NCBI GenBank assembly: GCA_963575745.1
Contig: CAUYUJ010016303.1
Coordinates: 180,001 to 244,000 of the forward strand
Length of the DNA: 64,000 nucleotides
Direction: 5' to 3'
Source: Prorocentrum cordatum
Lineage: Eukaryota > Sar > Dinophyceae > Prorocentrales > Prorocentraceae
A program made the position numbers and the translations under genes. Of the stretch, positions 30,016 to 42,039 are shown in pieces; within the stretch, counting starts at the first letter, position 1; each line of letters opens with the position of its first letter. The notes under the pieces were generated by a model. It made no database searches and was not told the DNA's origin. It saw nothing but the letters and a program-made list of their open reading frames with translations.

Positions 30016-33000
30016 TCGGAACGCACGCGAGTTTAAGATGCAAATCTATGCGACAGCCATTACGAGTCATCGAAACACCCCTCGTCCCTCATCGAAGCAC
30101 CATCGTAGCTTGCACTGGGTTCCACCCTAAAGGTCAATGCGGGAAGCTACGCATGATCCTTGCGTTCTCCAAGACGGCTGCGCGATTGCGTGCGTCCTGC
30201 CGCCCCTGATTCACCAACTCCCCTGCTGGTCGTTTCTGGATGGGCTGGCGGAGATGCTTTTCTGTTCGCGAGCGCGAGCGGCACGGCCGCGCGCCGCCGC
30301 AAGGGTCAAGCAGGCCTGAAGGCGGCGGCCGAAGACAGACGTTGCGGGCAAGCAGCGCGCCCAGAGGCCGAGAGAAGCGAAGGGGAAGAGCGCCGAGCCC
30401 ACGCGCGGAGGGAACCTCAGCAGACTTGCCCGCGAAGAACTTGCACCAGCAACCTTCGCGCTGGTGGGGGGACTTTTGTGGTCGCGGCCGCGCGGCAGAG
30501 GGCAGGCGGCGAACAGGGAGTCCGGGCCGACGGGCAAACCTAATTAGCTGCTGGGCGCAGCACGAGTCAGCCGAGCCAGCTCACAAAAGCAGCAGCTGGG
30601 GCAGCGGCGCCGGGGGGCTGGCCGGCTGAACTGCAACGCCCAGGGAAGCTCAGGTATCGCGCAGCCCTGCGGCAAAATGCCAAGGAATTCTTTGTTGCGC
30701 GCTGTGGCGTCAGCCCACTCCGGTAGGGGTGCAGGACGAGACAGGCGGATAGCCTGCGCGCGCGATCCTCGCAGCTGCGGCGGCGGGGAAAGGCAAGGTA
30801 CAAACTGGTCGAGTCGCCAGGGGGCGCCAAAGGCCAGAGCCGCGTCGACGGCGCAGACCAGCCGGATCGGCTGGGCCGGGGACGCGTCGACGGCGTAGAC
30901 CTGCCAGGTCGGCGGGGACGGGGCCAGGGCGGGGGCGCCGCGTCCGACCGAAGGCTGGACCACTCCGAGACGCCACGCCCGCACCCAGTGGGGCGCGCCA
31001 GTCCCACGCAAGGGCGCCGAACCAGCCGGGGGCGATGGCCCGCGGAGACCGTCCCAGGCGGCGCGGTCGCGACGCGAGCGTCGCGAAGAACCGCGTAGCG
31101 CGCGGAAAGGACGTCGCCAGCGCGGCCGGAGAGTAAGCATCAGGGGGCGACAACGCTAGGGGGCGACCGCCCGCGTGGCGACGCGGGGTCGCGAAGCCCT
31201 GACAGGCCACACTGCCCGTGAGGGAGCCTCCTGTGGTGGGGGCGGCGGGGGCAGACATCACCAGCCGGCCACGAGGGGGGGCCCGTCGGGGACGCCCGGC
31301 GCCAGGAGAGAGACCGGGAGAGAGGGGCGGGCGCCAGGGCCCGTTCCAGGGGTGCAGCTAACGGCTGCGCAGAGCATACTATAGGCCATCGAGCGCCCAC
31401 CCTGCTAGGGCGAAGCATGGGCAGAGCTCCCCGCAGGGTGGCGCTGTCTACCGTCGACCTGCTGGTCCCAGTGTCGGCGGCCTGCCGGCATCGCTGGCAT
31501 CGCTGCACCTGCAAGTGCGCCCAGGTTACCAGGGGCGCAGCTAACGGCTGCTCAGAGATGATATAAACCTGGGGGCAGCAGCTACTGCTATGAGAGGGGG
31601 GCATCTCACGGAGGCTGTCGCGCTTCGCCCTAGCCGTTGGGCACGCCTGCAACGCCGAGGGACTGTCCCGCTCCTGTCGCGCGGCCGCCCGACTGCCGGG
31701 ATCAGTCGGGTTCCCGCCAGGCGCCGACGGCGTGGTCAGCCTTCGGGCCAGTACTGGACCCTACCCACGCCTGCATCCTGGCAGGGGGGGAGTGTCGGTC
31801 TCGTCGGTTCCTTTCGGGAGGAGCAGCCGGGGGTGCGGCTGGCGGCCGTTTGTCTTCTCAAAGTAGTTGCTGCCAGGGCGGCCGAGGCCTCTACAGTCAC
31901 GACTCAGGTGCGCAAGGGGGTGAGATGTGTCGGGCGCCGGGGGGCGTGCCCCGCAAGGGCGCCCGAAGGTGGTGGCGGGTGGGCTGCGGCGTCCGTGCGT
32001 CGCCCGCGCGCATGTAACCAGCTGAGGCTGTCTAGCTACGCTGCGCCTGGGGGGGGGGGGGGGGGCGGCCGCCCGCCCCAGCGGTAGGCAGCCCCGTGGC
32101 ATTGCGGCCGGCAGGCCGGGCATAGCGAGGTGAAGCGGGCCCAAGCGGGCAATATATAACGACGAGGGGAGAAATGGGCGGTGGCAGGGTAAACCCGAGG
32201 CCAGCACTCGCAGCGGCGAGGTGGCCTGGGCTTGCAGTCTTGCAGGCTACTTCCCCGTCGGAATATGCTGCTTGACCGCGGTTGACCTTCACAGAGACGC
32301 TGCCGTGTTGCCTTATGTCCACAAGCGGCTTCGCTTTTCGGAGTCGCGGTCGCCGCGCTGGGGGAAGCGCTTGCCTCCCCCTTTCCACTCGGTGTCAGTC
32401 CAAGGGGGGTCGCCTTGGTCCCATGTTGACCAGCCCTGCCAGCCATGCCATTGATCGGAGCTACCTGAGGGACTGTTACCTGCCAGGGGGCCTGTGCCAC
32501 TGACCGACCGCCCCTGCGGGTGTCTGTTGACCGGGGGGCCGGAGGGTCCCGACTGCCCGTTGCCCAGGGTGCCTGTGCGACTCCACCGTGCCGCCCGGTG
32601 CCCTTCATGTGTTTGCGGCGGATAGCGTCCCAGTCTACTCCGAGCCTCTGCTCATTGTTCATCCGGTACGCGCGAATCCTGCCCGCCTCCAGGCGCCCGC
32701 TGGTGGGGAAACTTCTAATGGTTATATATTTTGTTGTTTTACAGCCGCGGGCGGAAGCGCCGGCGGCGGCGAGTAACGGTCGGGCTGCGGCCGAAACTAA
32801 TTGGCCGGACGCGCGCGCGGGCCGCGGCCGGCGCCGGGGCGGCGGGTGCAAGGGTGCTGCAACCCAGGGTGTCTGACGCCAAGGGACCTGCACCCAGGAA
32901 GTCTGCAACTACGCTGCCAAAGCGGCGCGATGCAAATAACCCCAAGGTGTCTGAGGCCATGGCCAAGCAGTACGCCGCTTGGGTACACTATCTGAACAGT

Positions 33001-33540
33001 AGCAGTCTGCAAACCTCGGCGCAGCGAATGGCATGCCATAGGGCCCCAGGGTGTCTGAACCATGCTCAAGCAGAGTCGTCTGGGAGACGCGCAAGCTGTC
33101 GCCTGACTGCATACCGTAGGGAGAGGTTGGACTCTGACAGCGCCAGCGAACCGTCGCAGCTTCAGAGCACGCACCAACGCAGCCAAAATGGCGCGAAATT
33201 CGCGGTGTCTGTAACCGAACAAGGCACGCCAGGCCCGGGAAGACAACCTCGAACAGAGATGCGTTCGCAAGCGAGCCATCAGGTAACAGGATGTGACACT
33301 ATGCGGAAGGTACAACTGCCCCAATCTTCCACCAGGCACAAGTCGCAGGCGACTAGCAACAAAAGATAAGAGCAGGAACGCGTACCAGGGAGCATCTAAC
33401 GTGACAAGCACACACAGAGCCACGCCTATCCTTGGCACCCTGGCGTGCCAGAGTGAAGTGTAAGAAGATGGCGCTCTGGGAAAGCTGCGCTGCCGCTTAA
33501 CAGCTGCAGCCGAAGCAAAAGCCAGTGGTCACGAAGAAGC
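30016..33540. other. 3.5 kb without a recognised gene
   Basis: Long frames exist on both strands. The minus-strand frame 32036-32908 has an ordinary-looking stretch (RMNNEQRLGVDWDAIRRKHM) and could hold an exon, but no family is recognised. A 30-bp direct repeat (CAGCTAACGGCTGC core) occurs at 31339-31372 and 31525-31557. A GGTGTCTGA motif recurs four times at 32868-33055. Confidence 0.35.
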
Positions 33541-33787
33541 CCAGGGAGCTAAGGGCCGCTCATCCAGGTAGAGCGGGGGGGCGACGATGGGATTTTTTTT
33601 TGCCTCCTCATCCTCTGCTTCTCCCTCGCGCTCCTCCCCCTCGTCCTCGCGCTGCCACTGCCGTCGTCGTGCTCGACAGCTCTTCCCACCCCGCCACTGC
33701 CGCGGCCACTGCGCTCTCTTCCACTGCCCTCGAGGACAGCGGCCACAGCGAACGCCTGCTCTTCTCGCACGCGCTGTTCGGGGTGCC

Positions 33788-36700
33788 CTAAGTGATGATG
33801 GTGGGCTCCAGCTTCGCTTCTGCCATCTCGCTCAGCAGCGCCATTGCCTGCTGCCACTGCCAACGCCTGCTCTTCTCGCGCTCGCCCGCCCGAGAGGACA
33901 GCTGCCACTGCCATCGCGTGCTCATCTCGCACGCGCTGCTCAGTGTGCCGTAGGCGATGATGCTGGGATGCAGCTCCGCGTGCGCCATCTCGCTCAGCAG
34001 CGCCATTGCCTGCTGCCGCTGCGAACGCCTGCTCTTCTCGCACGCGCTGTTCATAGCGCTGTAGGTGATGATGGTGGGCTCCAGCTGCACGAGCACCATC
34101 TCGCTCGGCAACGCCATTGCCTGCTGCCATTGCCAACGCCTGCACTTCTCGCACGCGCTGCTCAGGGTGCCGTGGGCGATGATGTTGGGCTCCAGCTGCA
34201 AGACCATCACCTCGCTCAGCAGCGCCTGCCGCTGGCAACGCTTGCTCTCCTCGAACGACCTGTTCAGGATGCCGTAGGTGATGATGTTGGGCTCCAGCTT
34301 CACGACCAGGATCCTGCTCAGCAGCGCCACAGCCTGCTGCCACTGCTGGCGCCTGCTCTTCTCGCACGCGCTGTTCACAGCGCCGTGGGTGATGGTATTG
34401 GGCTCCAGCTTCACGACGAACATCTCGCTCAGCAGCGCCGCGGTCTGCTGCCACTGCCGGCGCCCGCTCTTCTCGTACGCGCTTTTCAGGATGCCGTAGG
34501 TGATGATGTTGGGCTCCAGCTTCGCGACGCTGATCTCGCTCAGCAACGCCACTGCCTGCTGCCACTGCTATCGCCTGCTCTTCTCGCACGCGCTGTTCAC
34601 AGTGACGTAGGTGATGATGTTGGGCTCCAGCTTCAAAGCTCGGATCTCGCTCAACAGCGCCAGAACCTGCTGCCACTGCCATCGCCTGCTCTTCTCGCAC
34701 GCGCTGTTCATAGTGCCGCAGGTGATGATAGCCGGCTGCAGCTTCGCGACCAGGATCTCGCTCAGCAGTGCCACAACCTGCTGCCACTGCCAACGCCTGC
34801 TCTTCTCGCACACGCTGTTCAGGATGCCGTAGGTGATGATGTTGGGCTCCAGCTTCACGACCAGGATATTGCTCAGCAGCGCCACAGCCTGCTGCCACTG
34901 CTGGCGCCGCCTGCCCTTCTCGCACGCGCTGTTGAGGCTGCCGTAGGGGATGATGTTGGGCCCCAGCTTCACGACCAGGATCTCGCTGAGCAGCGCTCAG
35001 GGGGGTGCTGCCACCGCCGACGCCTGCTCTTCTCGAACACGGTGGCTAGCATGCCGTAGGCGATGATGTTGGGCTCCAGCTTCACGAGCAGGATCTCGCT
35101 CAGCAACGCCACAACCTGCTGCCACTGCCAGCGCCTGCTCTTCTCGCACGCGCTGTTCACAGGGACGTAGGTGATGATGTTGGGCTCCAGCTTTACGACC
35201 GACATCTCGCTCAGCAGCGCCGCGGTCTGCTGCCACTGCCGGCGCCCGCTCTTCTCGTACGCGCTGTTCGCAGTGCCGCAGGTGATGATGTTGGGCTCCA
35301 GCTTCGCGAACGGGGTCTCGCTCAGCAGCGCCACAACCTGCTGCCACTGCCGGCGCCTGCTCTTCACGCACACGCTGTTCACAGGGACGTAGGTGATGAT
35401 GTTGGGCTTCAGCTTCACGACCGCCGTCTCGCTCAGCAGCGCCAGCCTGCTGCCATTGCCATCGCCTGCTCTTCTCGCACGCGCTGTTCAGGATGCCGTA
35501 GGTGCTGATGTTGGGCTCCAGCTTCACGACCAGGATCTCGCTCCGCAGCGCCGCAGTCTGCTGCCACTGCCGACGCCTGCTCTTCTCGTACGCGCTGTTC
35601 ACAGTGCCGTAGGTGATGATGTTGGGCTCCAGCTTCGCGAACGGGGTCTCGCTCAGCAGCGCCACAACCTGCTGCCACTGCCGGCGCCTGCTCTTCTCGC
35701 ACGCGCTGTTCACAGTGGCGCAAGTGATGATGTTGGGCTCCAGCTTCACGACCGCCATCTCGCTCAGCAGCGCCACGGGGTGCTGCCACAGCCGGCGCCT
35801 GCTCTTCTCGAACGCGCTGTTCACAGTGCCGTAGGTGATGATGTTGGGCTCCAGCTTCGCGACGCTGATCTCGCTCAGCAACGCCACAGTCTGCTGCCGC
35901 TGCGAACGCCTGATCTTCTCGCACGCGCTGCTCACAGTGACGCTCAGCAGGTGACGCTGGGCTTCTCGCACGCGAAGTTGGGGTCTCGCTCAGCAGCGCC
36001 ACAACCTGCTGCCACTGCCAACGCCTGTTCTTCGCGCACTCGCTGTTCAGGGCGCTGCAGGGGATGATGTTGGGCTCCAGCTGCACGACCACCATCTCGC
36101 TCAGCAGCGCCAGTGCCTGCTGTCACTGCCAACGCCTGCTCTTCTCGCACGCGCTGTTCAGGGCGCTGTAGGTGATGATGTTGGGCTCCAGGTGCACGAC
36201 CACCATCTCGCTCATCAGCGCCATTGCCTGCCGTCACTGCCAACGCCCGCCCTTCTCGAACGCGCTGTTCAGGATGCCGTAGGTGATGATGTGGGGCGTC
36301 AGCCTCACGACCGCCATCTCGCTCAGGAGCGCCATCAGCCGGCGCCTGCCCTTCTCGCACGCGCCGTTCAGGATGCTGTAGGTGATGATGTTGGGCTCCA
36401 GCTTCACGACCGCCATCTCGCTCAGAAGCGCCACAACCTGCTGCCACTGCCGACGCCTGCTCTTCTCGCACTCGCTGTTCACAGTGCCGTAGAAGATGAT
36501 GTTGGGCTCCAGCAGCGCGGCCCGGATCTCGCTCAGCAGCGCCATTGCCTGCTGCCGCTGCCAACGCCTGCTCTTCTCGCACGCGTTGCTCACAGTGCCG
36601 TAGGTGATGATGTTGGGCTCCAGCTTCACGTCCAGGATCCTGCTCAGCAGCGCCGCAGCCTGCTGCCACTGCCAGCGCCTGCTCTTCTCGCACGCGCTGT

Positions 36701-39265
36701 TCACAGTGAAGTAGGTGATGATGTTGGGCTCCAGCTTCGCGACGCTGATCTCGCTCAGCAACGCCACGGTCTGCTGCCGCTGCGAACGCCTGATCTTCTC
36801 GCACGCGCTGCTCACAGTGGCGCAAGTGATGATGTTGGGCTCCAGCTTCACGACCGCCATCTCGCCCAGCGGCGCCACCAACTGCTGCCACCGCCGATGC
36901 CCGCTCTTCTCGCACGACCTCTTCAGGATGCCGTAAGAGATGATGTTGGGCTCCAGCTTCACGACCACCATCTCGCTCGGCGGCGCCACAACCTGCTGCC
37001 GCTGGCAACGCCTGCTCTTCTCGCACGCGCTGTTCACAGTGCTGTAGGTGATGATGTCGGGCTCCAGCTTCGCGGCCACAATCTCGCCCAGCAGCGCCAC
37101 AACCTGCTGCCACTGCGAACGTCCGCCCTTCTCGCACGCGCTGGTCACAGTGCCGTAGGTGATGATGTTGGGCTCCAGCTTCACGTCTGCCGTCTCGCTC
37201 AGCAGCGCCATTGCATGCTGCCACTGCCACTGCCCGCTCTTCTCGCACGCGCTGTTCACAGTGCTGTAGGTGATGATGTTGGGCTCCAGCTTCGCGAACA
37301 GGATCTCGCTCAGCAACGACACGACCTGCCGCCACTGCCAACGTCCGCCCTGCTCGCACGGCCTGTTCAGGATGTCGTAGGTGATGATGTTGGGCCCCAG
37401 GCTTGCGACCGCCATCTCGTTCAGCAGCGCCACCATCTCGCTGAGCAGCGCCAGGGCCGGCTGCCACTGCCCGCAATTCTCGCGCAGCAGGCTGGTCTCC
37501 AGCGTCGCCACCGTCTCGCTCAGCAGCGCCAGGGCCGGCTGCCACTGCCCGTCCTTGTCGAACGTGAGCCTGACCACCACCGTCGCCGCCATCAACTCGC
37601 TGAGCAGCGCCAGGGTCAGCTGCCACTGCCCGCCCTTCTCGCACGTCAGGTGGAGCTCCAATGTCGCCGCCATTTCGCTGAGCAGCGCCAGGGCCGGCTG
37701 CCGCCGCCTGCCCTTCTCGCACATGAGCTTGGTCTCCAGCACCGCCACTGTCTCGCTGAGCAACGCCAGGACTGGCTGCCACTGCCCGCCCTTCTCGCAC
37801 GTCAGGTTGGGCTCCAATATCGCCGCCATCTCGCTGAGCAGCGCCAGGGCCAGCTGCCACTGCCCGCAGTTCTCGCGCAGCAGGTTGCGCTCCACGTTCG
37901 CCACGAACAACTCGCTGAGCAGCGCCAGGGCCGGCTGCCACTGCCCGCCCTTCTCGCACGTGAGGTTGATCTCCAGCTTCGCCACCGCCTCGCTGAGCAA
38001 CGCCAGGGCTGGCTGCCACTGCCCGCCACCCTCGCACATGAGGTTGGGCTCCAGCGTCGCAATCAACATCTCGCTGAGCAGCGCCAGGGCCGGCTGCCAC
38101 TGCCTGCCCTTCTCGCGCATCAGGTTGAGCTCCAGTATCGCCACCGTCTCGGTGAGCAGCGCCAGGGCCGGCCGCCACTGCCCGCCCTTCTCGCGCATGA
38201 GGTTGGGCTTCAGCGTCGCCGCCAGCATCTCGGAAGGCATCGCCAGGGCCAGCTGCTACCGACCGCCCTTCTCGAACGTGAGCCTGTCCTCCAACGTCGC
38301 AACCACCATCTCGTTGAGCAGCGCCAGGGCCGGCTGCCACTGCCCGCAACTCTCGAACGTGAGCCTGACCTCCAGCGTCGCCTCCATCTCGCTCAGCAGC
38401 GCCAGGGCCGGTGGCCGCTGCCTGCCCTTCTCGCGCACGAGCTTGGTCTCCAAATTCGCAACCAACATCAAGTCGCTGAGCAGCGCCAGGGCCGGCTGCC
38501 ACTGCCCGCCTTTCTCGCGCAAAAGGTTGGGCTCCAGCATCGCCTCCATCTCGCTGAGCAGCGCCAGGGCCGGCTGCCACTACCCGCCCTTCTCGAACGT
38601 GAGCCTGCCCTCCACCGTCGCAACCGCCGTCTCGCTGAGCAACGCCAGGATCGGCTGTCACTGCCTGCCCTTCTCGCGCATGAACTTGGTCTCCAACACC
38701 ACCACCATCTCGCTGAGTAGCGCCAGGGCCGGCTGCCACTGCCCGCCACTCTCGCACGTGAGTCTGACCTCCACCGTCGCTTCCACCAACTCGCTGAGCA
38801 GCGCCAAGGCCGGCTGCCGCTGCCTGCCCTTCTCGCGCATCAGGTTGGTCTCCAGCATCGCCGCCATCTCGCCGAGCAGCGCCAGGGCCGGCTGCCGCTG
38901 CCTGCCCTTCTCGCACATGAGCTTGGTCTCCAAATTCGCAACTGACATCTCGCTGAGCAGCGCCAGGGCCGGCTGCCACTGCCTGCCCTTCTCGCGCATC
39001 AGGTTGGGCTCCAGCATCGCCTCCATCTCGCTGAGCAACGCCAGGGCCGGCTGCCACTGCCCGCTGCTCTCTCGCGCGAGCCTGACCTCCAGCGCCGCCG
39101 CGATCCCGCTGAGCGGCGCCAGCTCCACGCGGCGCCCTGGCGAGGAGGACTGCCGCCCCCTCTCTGCCACATGAGGAGCGCGCCTCGTGCGCCCCGTTCC
39201 GCCGCAGCGGCCATAAGGCGAGATCGGCGGCCGCCCCGACGCACGGGAAGCATGTCCACGCGCAT
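33788..39265 (-). pseudogene. giant PPR repeat gene, broken
   Basis: The minus strand encodes about 32 PPR repeats of 37 residues (consensus KLEPNIITYGTVNSACEKSR then RWQWQQVVALLSEMxVV) over 37430-33788. Upstream is an N-terminal array of about 21 shortened 26-27-residue units (LEPNLMREKGGQWQPALALL then SEM) over 39110-37430. PPR proteins bind organelle RNA base by base through paired helices; this sequence style is typical of dinoflagellates. The reading frame is interrupted by nonsense codons at 38658, 38256, 36234, 34568 and 33788, the first four all at a Trp codon. Frame changes lie near 35985, 35445 and 35000. The last may be the natural end or a Tyr-to-stop change (ITY to IT stop). Sequencing error or unusual introns could explain some breaks, but the repeat register continues straight across them, which favours a pseudogene. 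Confidence 0.8.
37430..39110 (-). repeat. shortened PPR units lacking helix A
   Basis: Units recur every 78-81 bp with the core GQWQPALALLSEM and a linker such as AAILEPNLTCEKG. Compared with the 37-residue units downstream, about ten residues (IITYGTVNSA) are missing, exactly the first helix of the PPR hairpin. Both types sit in one open frame over 36234-38240. Confidence 0.75.
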
Positions 39266-40044
39266 TCGCCGCTACTGGCCGTCGTGTCCACGCCGCCACT
39301 GCCGTCTGTCCCCGCTCCTCCCACCGTGTCGCTGCTGCCACCGATGCTGACTCCGCCACTGTCGTTCCTCCTCGCTCCTCCACCTCCTTCTCCACCTCCG
39401 CTGCCGTCCATCTCCCCTCCTACAAGTTCGCCGCCGCTGCCGTCCCTCCCAGTCTCTCTGACTACGGTGTTGTTGCCGCCTGTCGTCGCGACGTTGGTCG
39501 TGATCGGCCTGTGCTGCAGCCGTGGGTGGGGATTGTCACGCTGTGGATGGCGGTCGTCGCTATGCTCGTAGTTATCATCGCGCGCACGGTCTGTGGGAGG
39601 AGTGTGTCGCGGTGTAACTGGTGCAGTGAACGAGGGTTGCCGTGATCGTCGCGCTGGTGCTGAAGCAAGTCGTCGTCTGCTGTTGCGGCTGCCGGTCGTC
39701 GCGTTGAGGCTGTGCCGCGGCGCGTAGCGACGGTCGTCGTCGTCCTGCGGGTCGTCCAACGCGTCGTGGCCCACCCCCGCTGAGAGCCCGAATGGGGGCA
39801 CGCCGAATGGCACACCGCGGTACTCGTCCATCGCAATGCGGACTGTGTCTTGATCACCCCCAGCATTGACCACCCGCAGCGCCGCGCGGACCTGGTCAAT
39901 CTGCTCGACCGTGCCGTATACCGCAGCCGTGTCGCTCGCGTCCCGGTCCGGCAGCTCGACGGGGCAGCCCGCCTCCCGCCGGACAAAGGAGAGCAAAGCA
40001 GCACTGCGAGAAAGAAGTTGACCTCGGGCACGGTCCTCGTCCAC
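39266..40044 (-). CDS. KH-like end of an unknown protein, partial
   Basis: The frame opens [20 protein letters not shown] and continues [14 protein letters not shown]...[20 protein letters not shown], which has the pattern of the second half of a KH RNA-binding domain (hydrophobic strand, then 'G...EQI..A...I'). It is followed by a low-complexity, Arg/Asp/His- and Gly/Ser-rich tail (GGEMDGSGGGEGGGG). It overlaps a different frame of the upstream piece, so a frameshift or intron lies near 40050. The same frame stays open into the PPR region only as a shadow of the repeats. Start and end are uncertain. Confidence 0.35.
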
Positions 40045-41896
40045 GCCTGGAGACAGCGCGCTCTGCGCACTGGATCTGCGCGCCGATCCGTTCCTGCGCG
40101 TAGCGGCCTGGGGATCCGCCCCACCGGAGTCGTAGGAACCGCTGGTCTGCGAGCTGGGCGACAGAATCGGCTGCTGGTCGATCGGAACGGCACCGGGTGC
40201 AGTGTACCAGGCCGCGCCACGAGCGCCGTCGGCTGGCGACCATAACCCTGTGTACCAAATGTGCCAATACCGACTCTCGTTCCCTGTCTGGTGTCGTCGG
40301 CGGTGGAGCGGTCTGGACCGCCAGAGCTGCAGCGTCGGCCATTGCCTCGGCGCGAATCCCAGGCCAAGGTCCGCGATACTCGTATACCGCCAGGTCGGTC
40401 TGTTTGGCGCGTCGGAAACCCGAGGATTGGCTCATGTTGGCGACGGTGTCGTGGTGGAACGCCAGCCCCCATTCTATGGTAGCCTCGATCGCCAAGGAAG
40501 CGCCCTGCAGCACGCAACGACGGGCGTGAAGTTGTTGGTTCGTCACCACGTCGAGGTCTATGCCGCATGGGCCCCATCGAAGCCGGAAGGCGTCGGCCCA
40601 CCCCTGGAGGAGTTGGTCGGCAGGGACGTCGGTTCGGAGGAGGCCGCGGGTGCACAACACCACCTTGGTCAGGTGTCGGGAGGCTCGATTGACTGCGCGG
40701 ACCAATTCTTCGAACAGGGCAAGACCAGTGACCGTGGAGAGGTCCTTCCCGTCCAACGCTGCGAGCAAAGAATCGGCATCGAGGTGCTCGCATGCCGGGT
40801 GCACGTCTGATGCTCGGCGTAGGTAGCTGAGGTACGGGTCGTGCACCTCCAGCGTCATGCACTGCGTGCAGCGCGCCCACGGTGCGAACAAGCTGTCGAT
40901 GTCGACGCCGACGCTGCCAGCGGGGATGCATCGGCGCTCCAGGAGCCTCGAGCCTCGGGAGGTTTGGGGCCCCCAGGTCTCGCGGCTCGGCCGGGTCATG
41001 CCAGAACCTGCACGTGCCCGCTGCGCGGAACAGGCACGCGGAACCGTGTCGACAGGCCACCATGCGAGAGCGATCCTGCAGGTTACACGGTGGCGCGGGA
41101 GCTGGCGCTGGTGTTGGTCGGAGTGCTGGTCGGTGCGCTGGGCGTGGCACTGGTCGTTGTGCTGGTCGGAGCGCTGGTCGTTGCGTTGGCCGCGGTGCTG
41201 GTGGTGCTGGTCGTTGTGCTGGTCGTTGTGCTGGTCGTTGTGCTGGTCGGAGTGTGGGTCGTTGTGCTGGTCGTGGCGCTGGTCGCTGGGTTGGTCGTGG
41301 TGCTGGTCGTTGCGGTCGTGGTGTTGGTCGCCGTGCTGGTCGTGGTGCTGGTTGTGGTGTTGGTCGGAAGGCTGGTCTTGGAACTCGTCGATGTGCTGGT
41401 CGGAGTGCTGGTAGTTGAGCTGGTCGCCGTGCTGATGCTGGTCGGAAGGCTGATTGTCGGTGCGGCGTTGGTAGCGAAGGTTGGCGACCAAAGGCGAACG
41501 GCGAACACTCGCGTGTCTCCGCCACGTCGTCTGCACCCGCAACACCGCAGCCGCACGGCGCCCGGCAATGTCCCCGGCCGCTTCAGCGAGAGGCGCGGCA
41601 CTGAGACTGCGTCGGGGCTCGTCTGGCGAGGCGCATCGATCCAGGCGGCGCGAGTCTCGCTGTGCGGCTCGCAGCGCCGGCGCGGAGAGGGCCGCAAACT
41701 CCTCGTCTGACATGTCGGCAAGCCCGTGGTGTCTGCCCACGGCGGCGCGTAGGAACGTCTCCCGGGCTGCAGGGCCGAACCATCCAGCGCGCCGAAGCGC
41801 CACGGGGTCGTGATGATCGCTTACGCCTGTGGTGGCATGCTGCCGTATGCAAGCGGTGGCCCGCCAGGACAGCACGCTCGCGGGCCGTAGTCCCAC
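39896..41896 (-). CDS. unknown protein with CCCH finger and possible MIT_C-like region, frame-broken
   Basis: The N-terminal part ([20 protein letters not shown] and [20 protein letters not shown]) looks like genuine protein. It is followed by an (NDQH)n tract encoded by the 12-bp minisatellite (41470-41085). In an adjacent frame at 41062-40996 there is a clear CCCH zinc finger: [19 protein letters not shown] (C-x5-C-x7-C-x3-H). Back in the first frame, 40934-40460 reads [51 protein letters not shown]. This resembles the phospholipase-D-like MIT_C fold (DPY at the start, LH-x-R near the end), but only as a remote guess. At least two frame changes are needed. Together with the KH-like piece downstream it may have been one RNA-binding protein. 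Confidence 0.4.
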   Translation of the reverse strand: MGLRPASVLSWRATACIRQHATTGVSDHHDPVALRRAGWFGPAARETFLRAAVGRHHGLADMSDEEFAALSAPALRAAQRDSRRLDRCASPDEPRRSLSAAPLAEAAGDIAGRRAAAVLRVQTTWRRHASVRRSPLVANLRYQRRTDNQPSDQHQHGDQLNYQHSDQHIDEFQDQPSDQHHNQHHDQHGDQHHDRNDQHHDQPSDQRHDQHNDPHSDQHNDQHNDQHNDQHHQHRGQRNDQRSDQHNDQCHAQRTDQHSDQHQRQLPRHRVTCRIALAWWPVDTVPRACSAQRARAGSGMTRPSRETWGPQTSRGSRLLERRCIPAGSVGVDIDSLFAPWARCTQCMTLEVHDPYLSYLRRASDVHPACEHLDADSLLAALDGKDLSTVTGLALFEELVRAVNRASRHLTKVVLCTRGLLRTDVPADQLLQGWADAFRLRWGPCGIDLDVVTNQQLHARRCVLQGASLAIEATIEWGLAFHHDTVANMSQSSGFRRAKQTDLAVYEYRGPWPGIRAEAMADAAALAVQTAPPPTTPDRERESVLAHLVHRVMVASRRRSWRGLVHCTRCRSDRPAADSVAQLADQRFLRLRWGGSPGRYAQERIGAQIQCAERAVSRRGRGPCPRSTSFSQCCFALLCPAGGGLPRRAAGPGRERHGCGIRHGRAD
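41085..41470. repeat. 12-bp minisatellite, short block
   Basis: GTGCTGGTCGTT units (about 32) with CGGA, CGTG and CGCT variants. It is the same unit as the 1.3-kb block at 42040-43345. All six frames are open: VLVV, CWSL and AGRC on plus; NDQH, TTST and RPAQ on minus. Confidence 0.95.
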
Positions 41897-42039
41897 TGGG
41901 GGCCGCCATCAGAGCTCGGCATTGCTCCTCAGCCTGGAAGCGCCTCGAGGACTCGATCTGAGACGCCCGCGCAAGGCCTCGAAGTGCTTGCGTCGCTGCC
42001 AGCGTCGAAGGCACGTGCGGGAGATGACGCGGCAAGGCA

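Noticed and set aside
30544-31140. Possible RNase H or recombinase-like frame (VYAVDASPAQPIRLVCAVDA)
   Set aside because: The apparent motif arises from a short internal duplication, and no second motif of any family could be found.
31339-31557. 30-bp direct repeat (CAGCTAACGGCTGC core) as a target duplication
   Set aside because: The two copies differ at several positions, and the 150 bp between them have no terminal repeats or tail.
35944-40044. A 1366-codon minus-strand frame over the PPR region
   Set aside because: Beyond its first 300 codons it is the shifted shadow of the PPR repeats (REEQALAVAAGCGAAERD type). The PPR frame is the one with a known fold.
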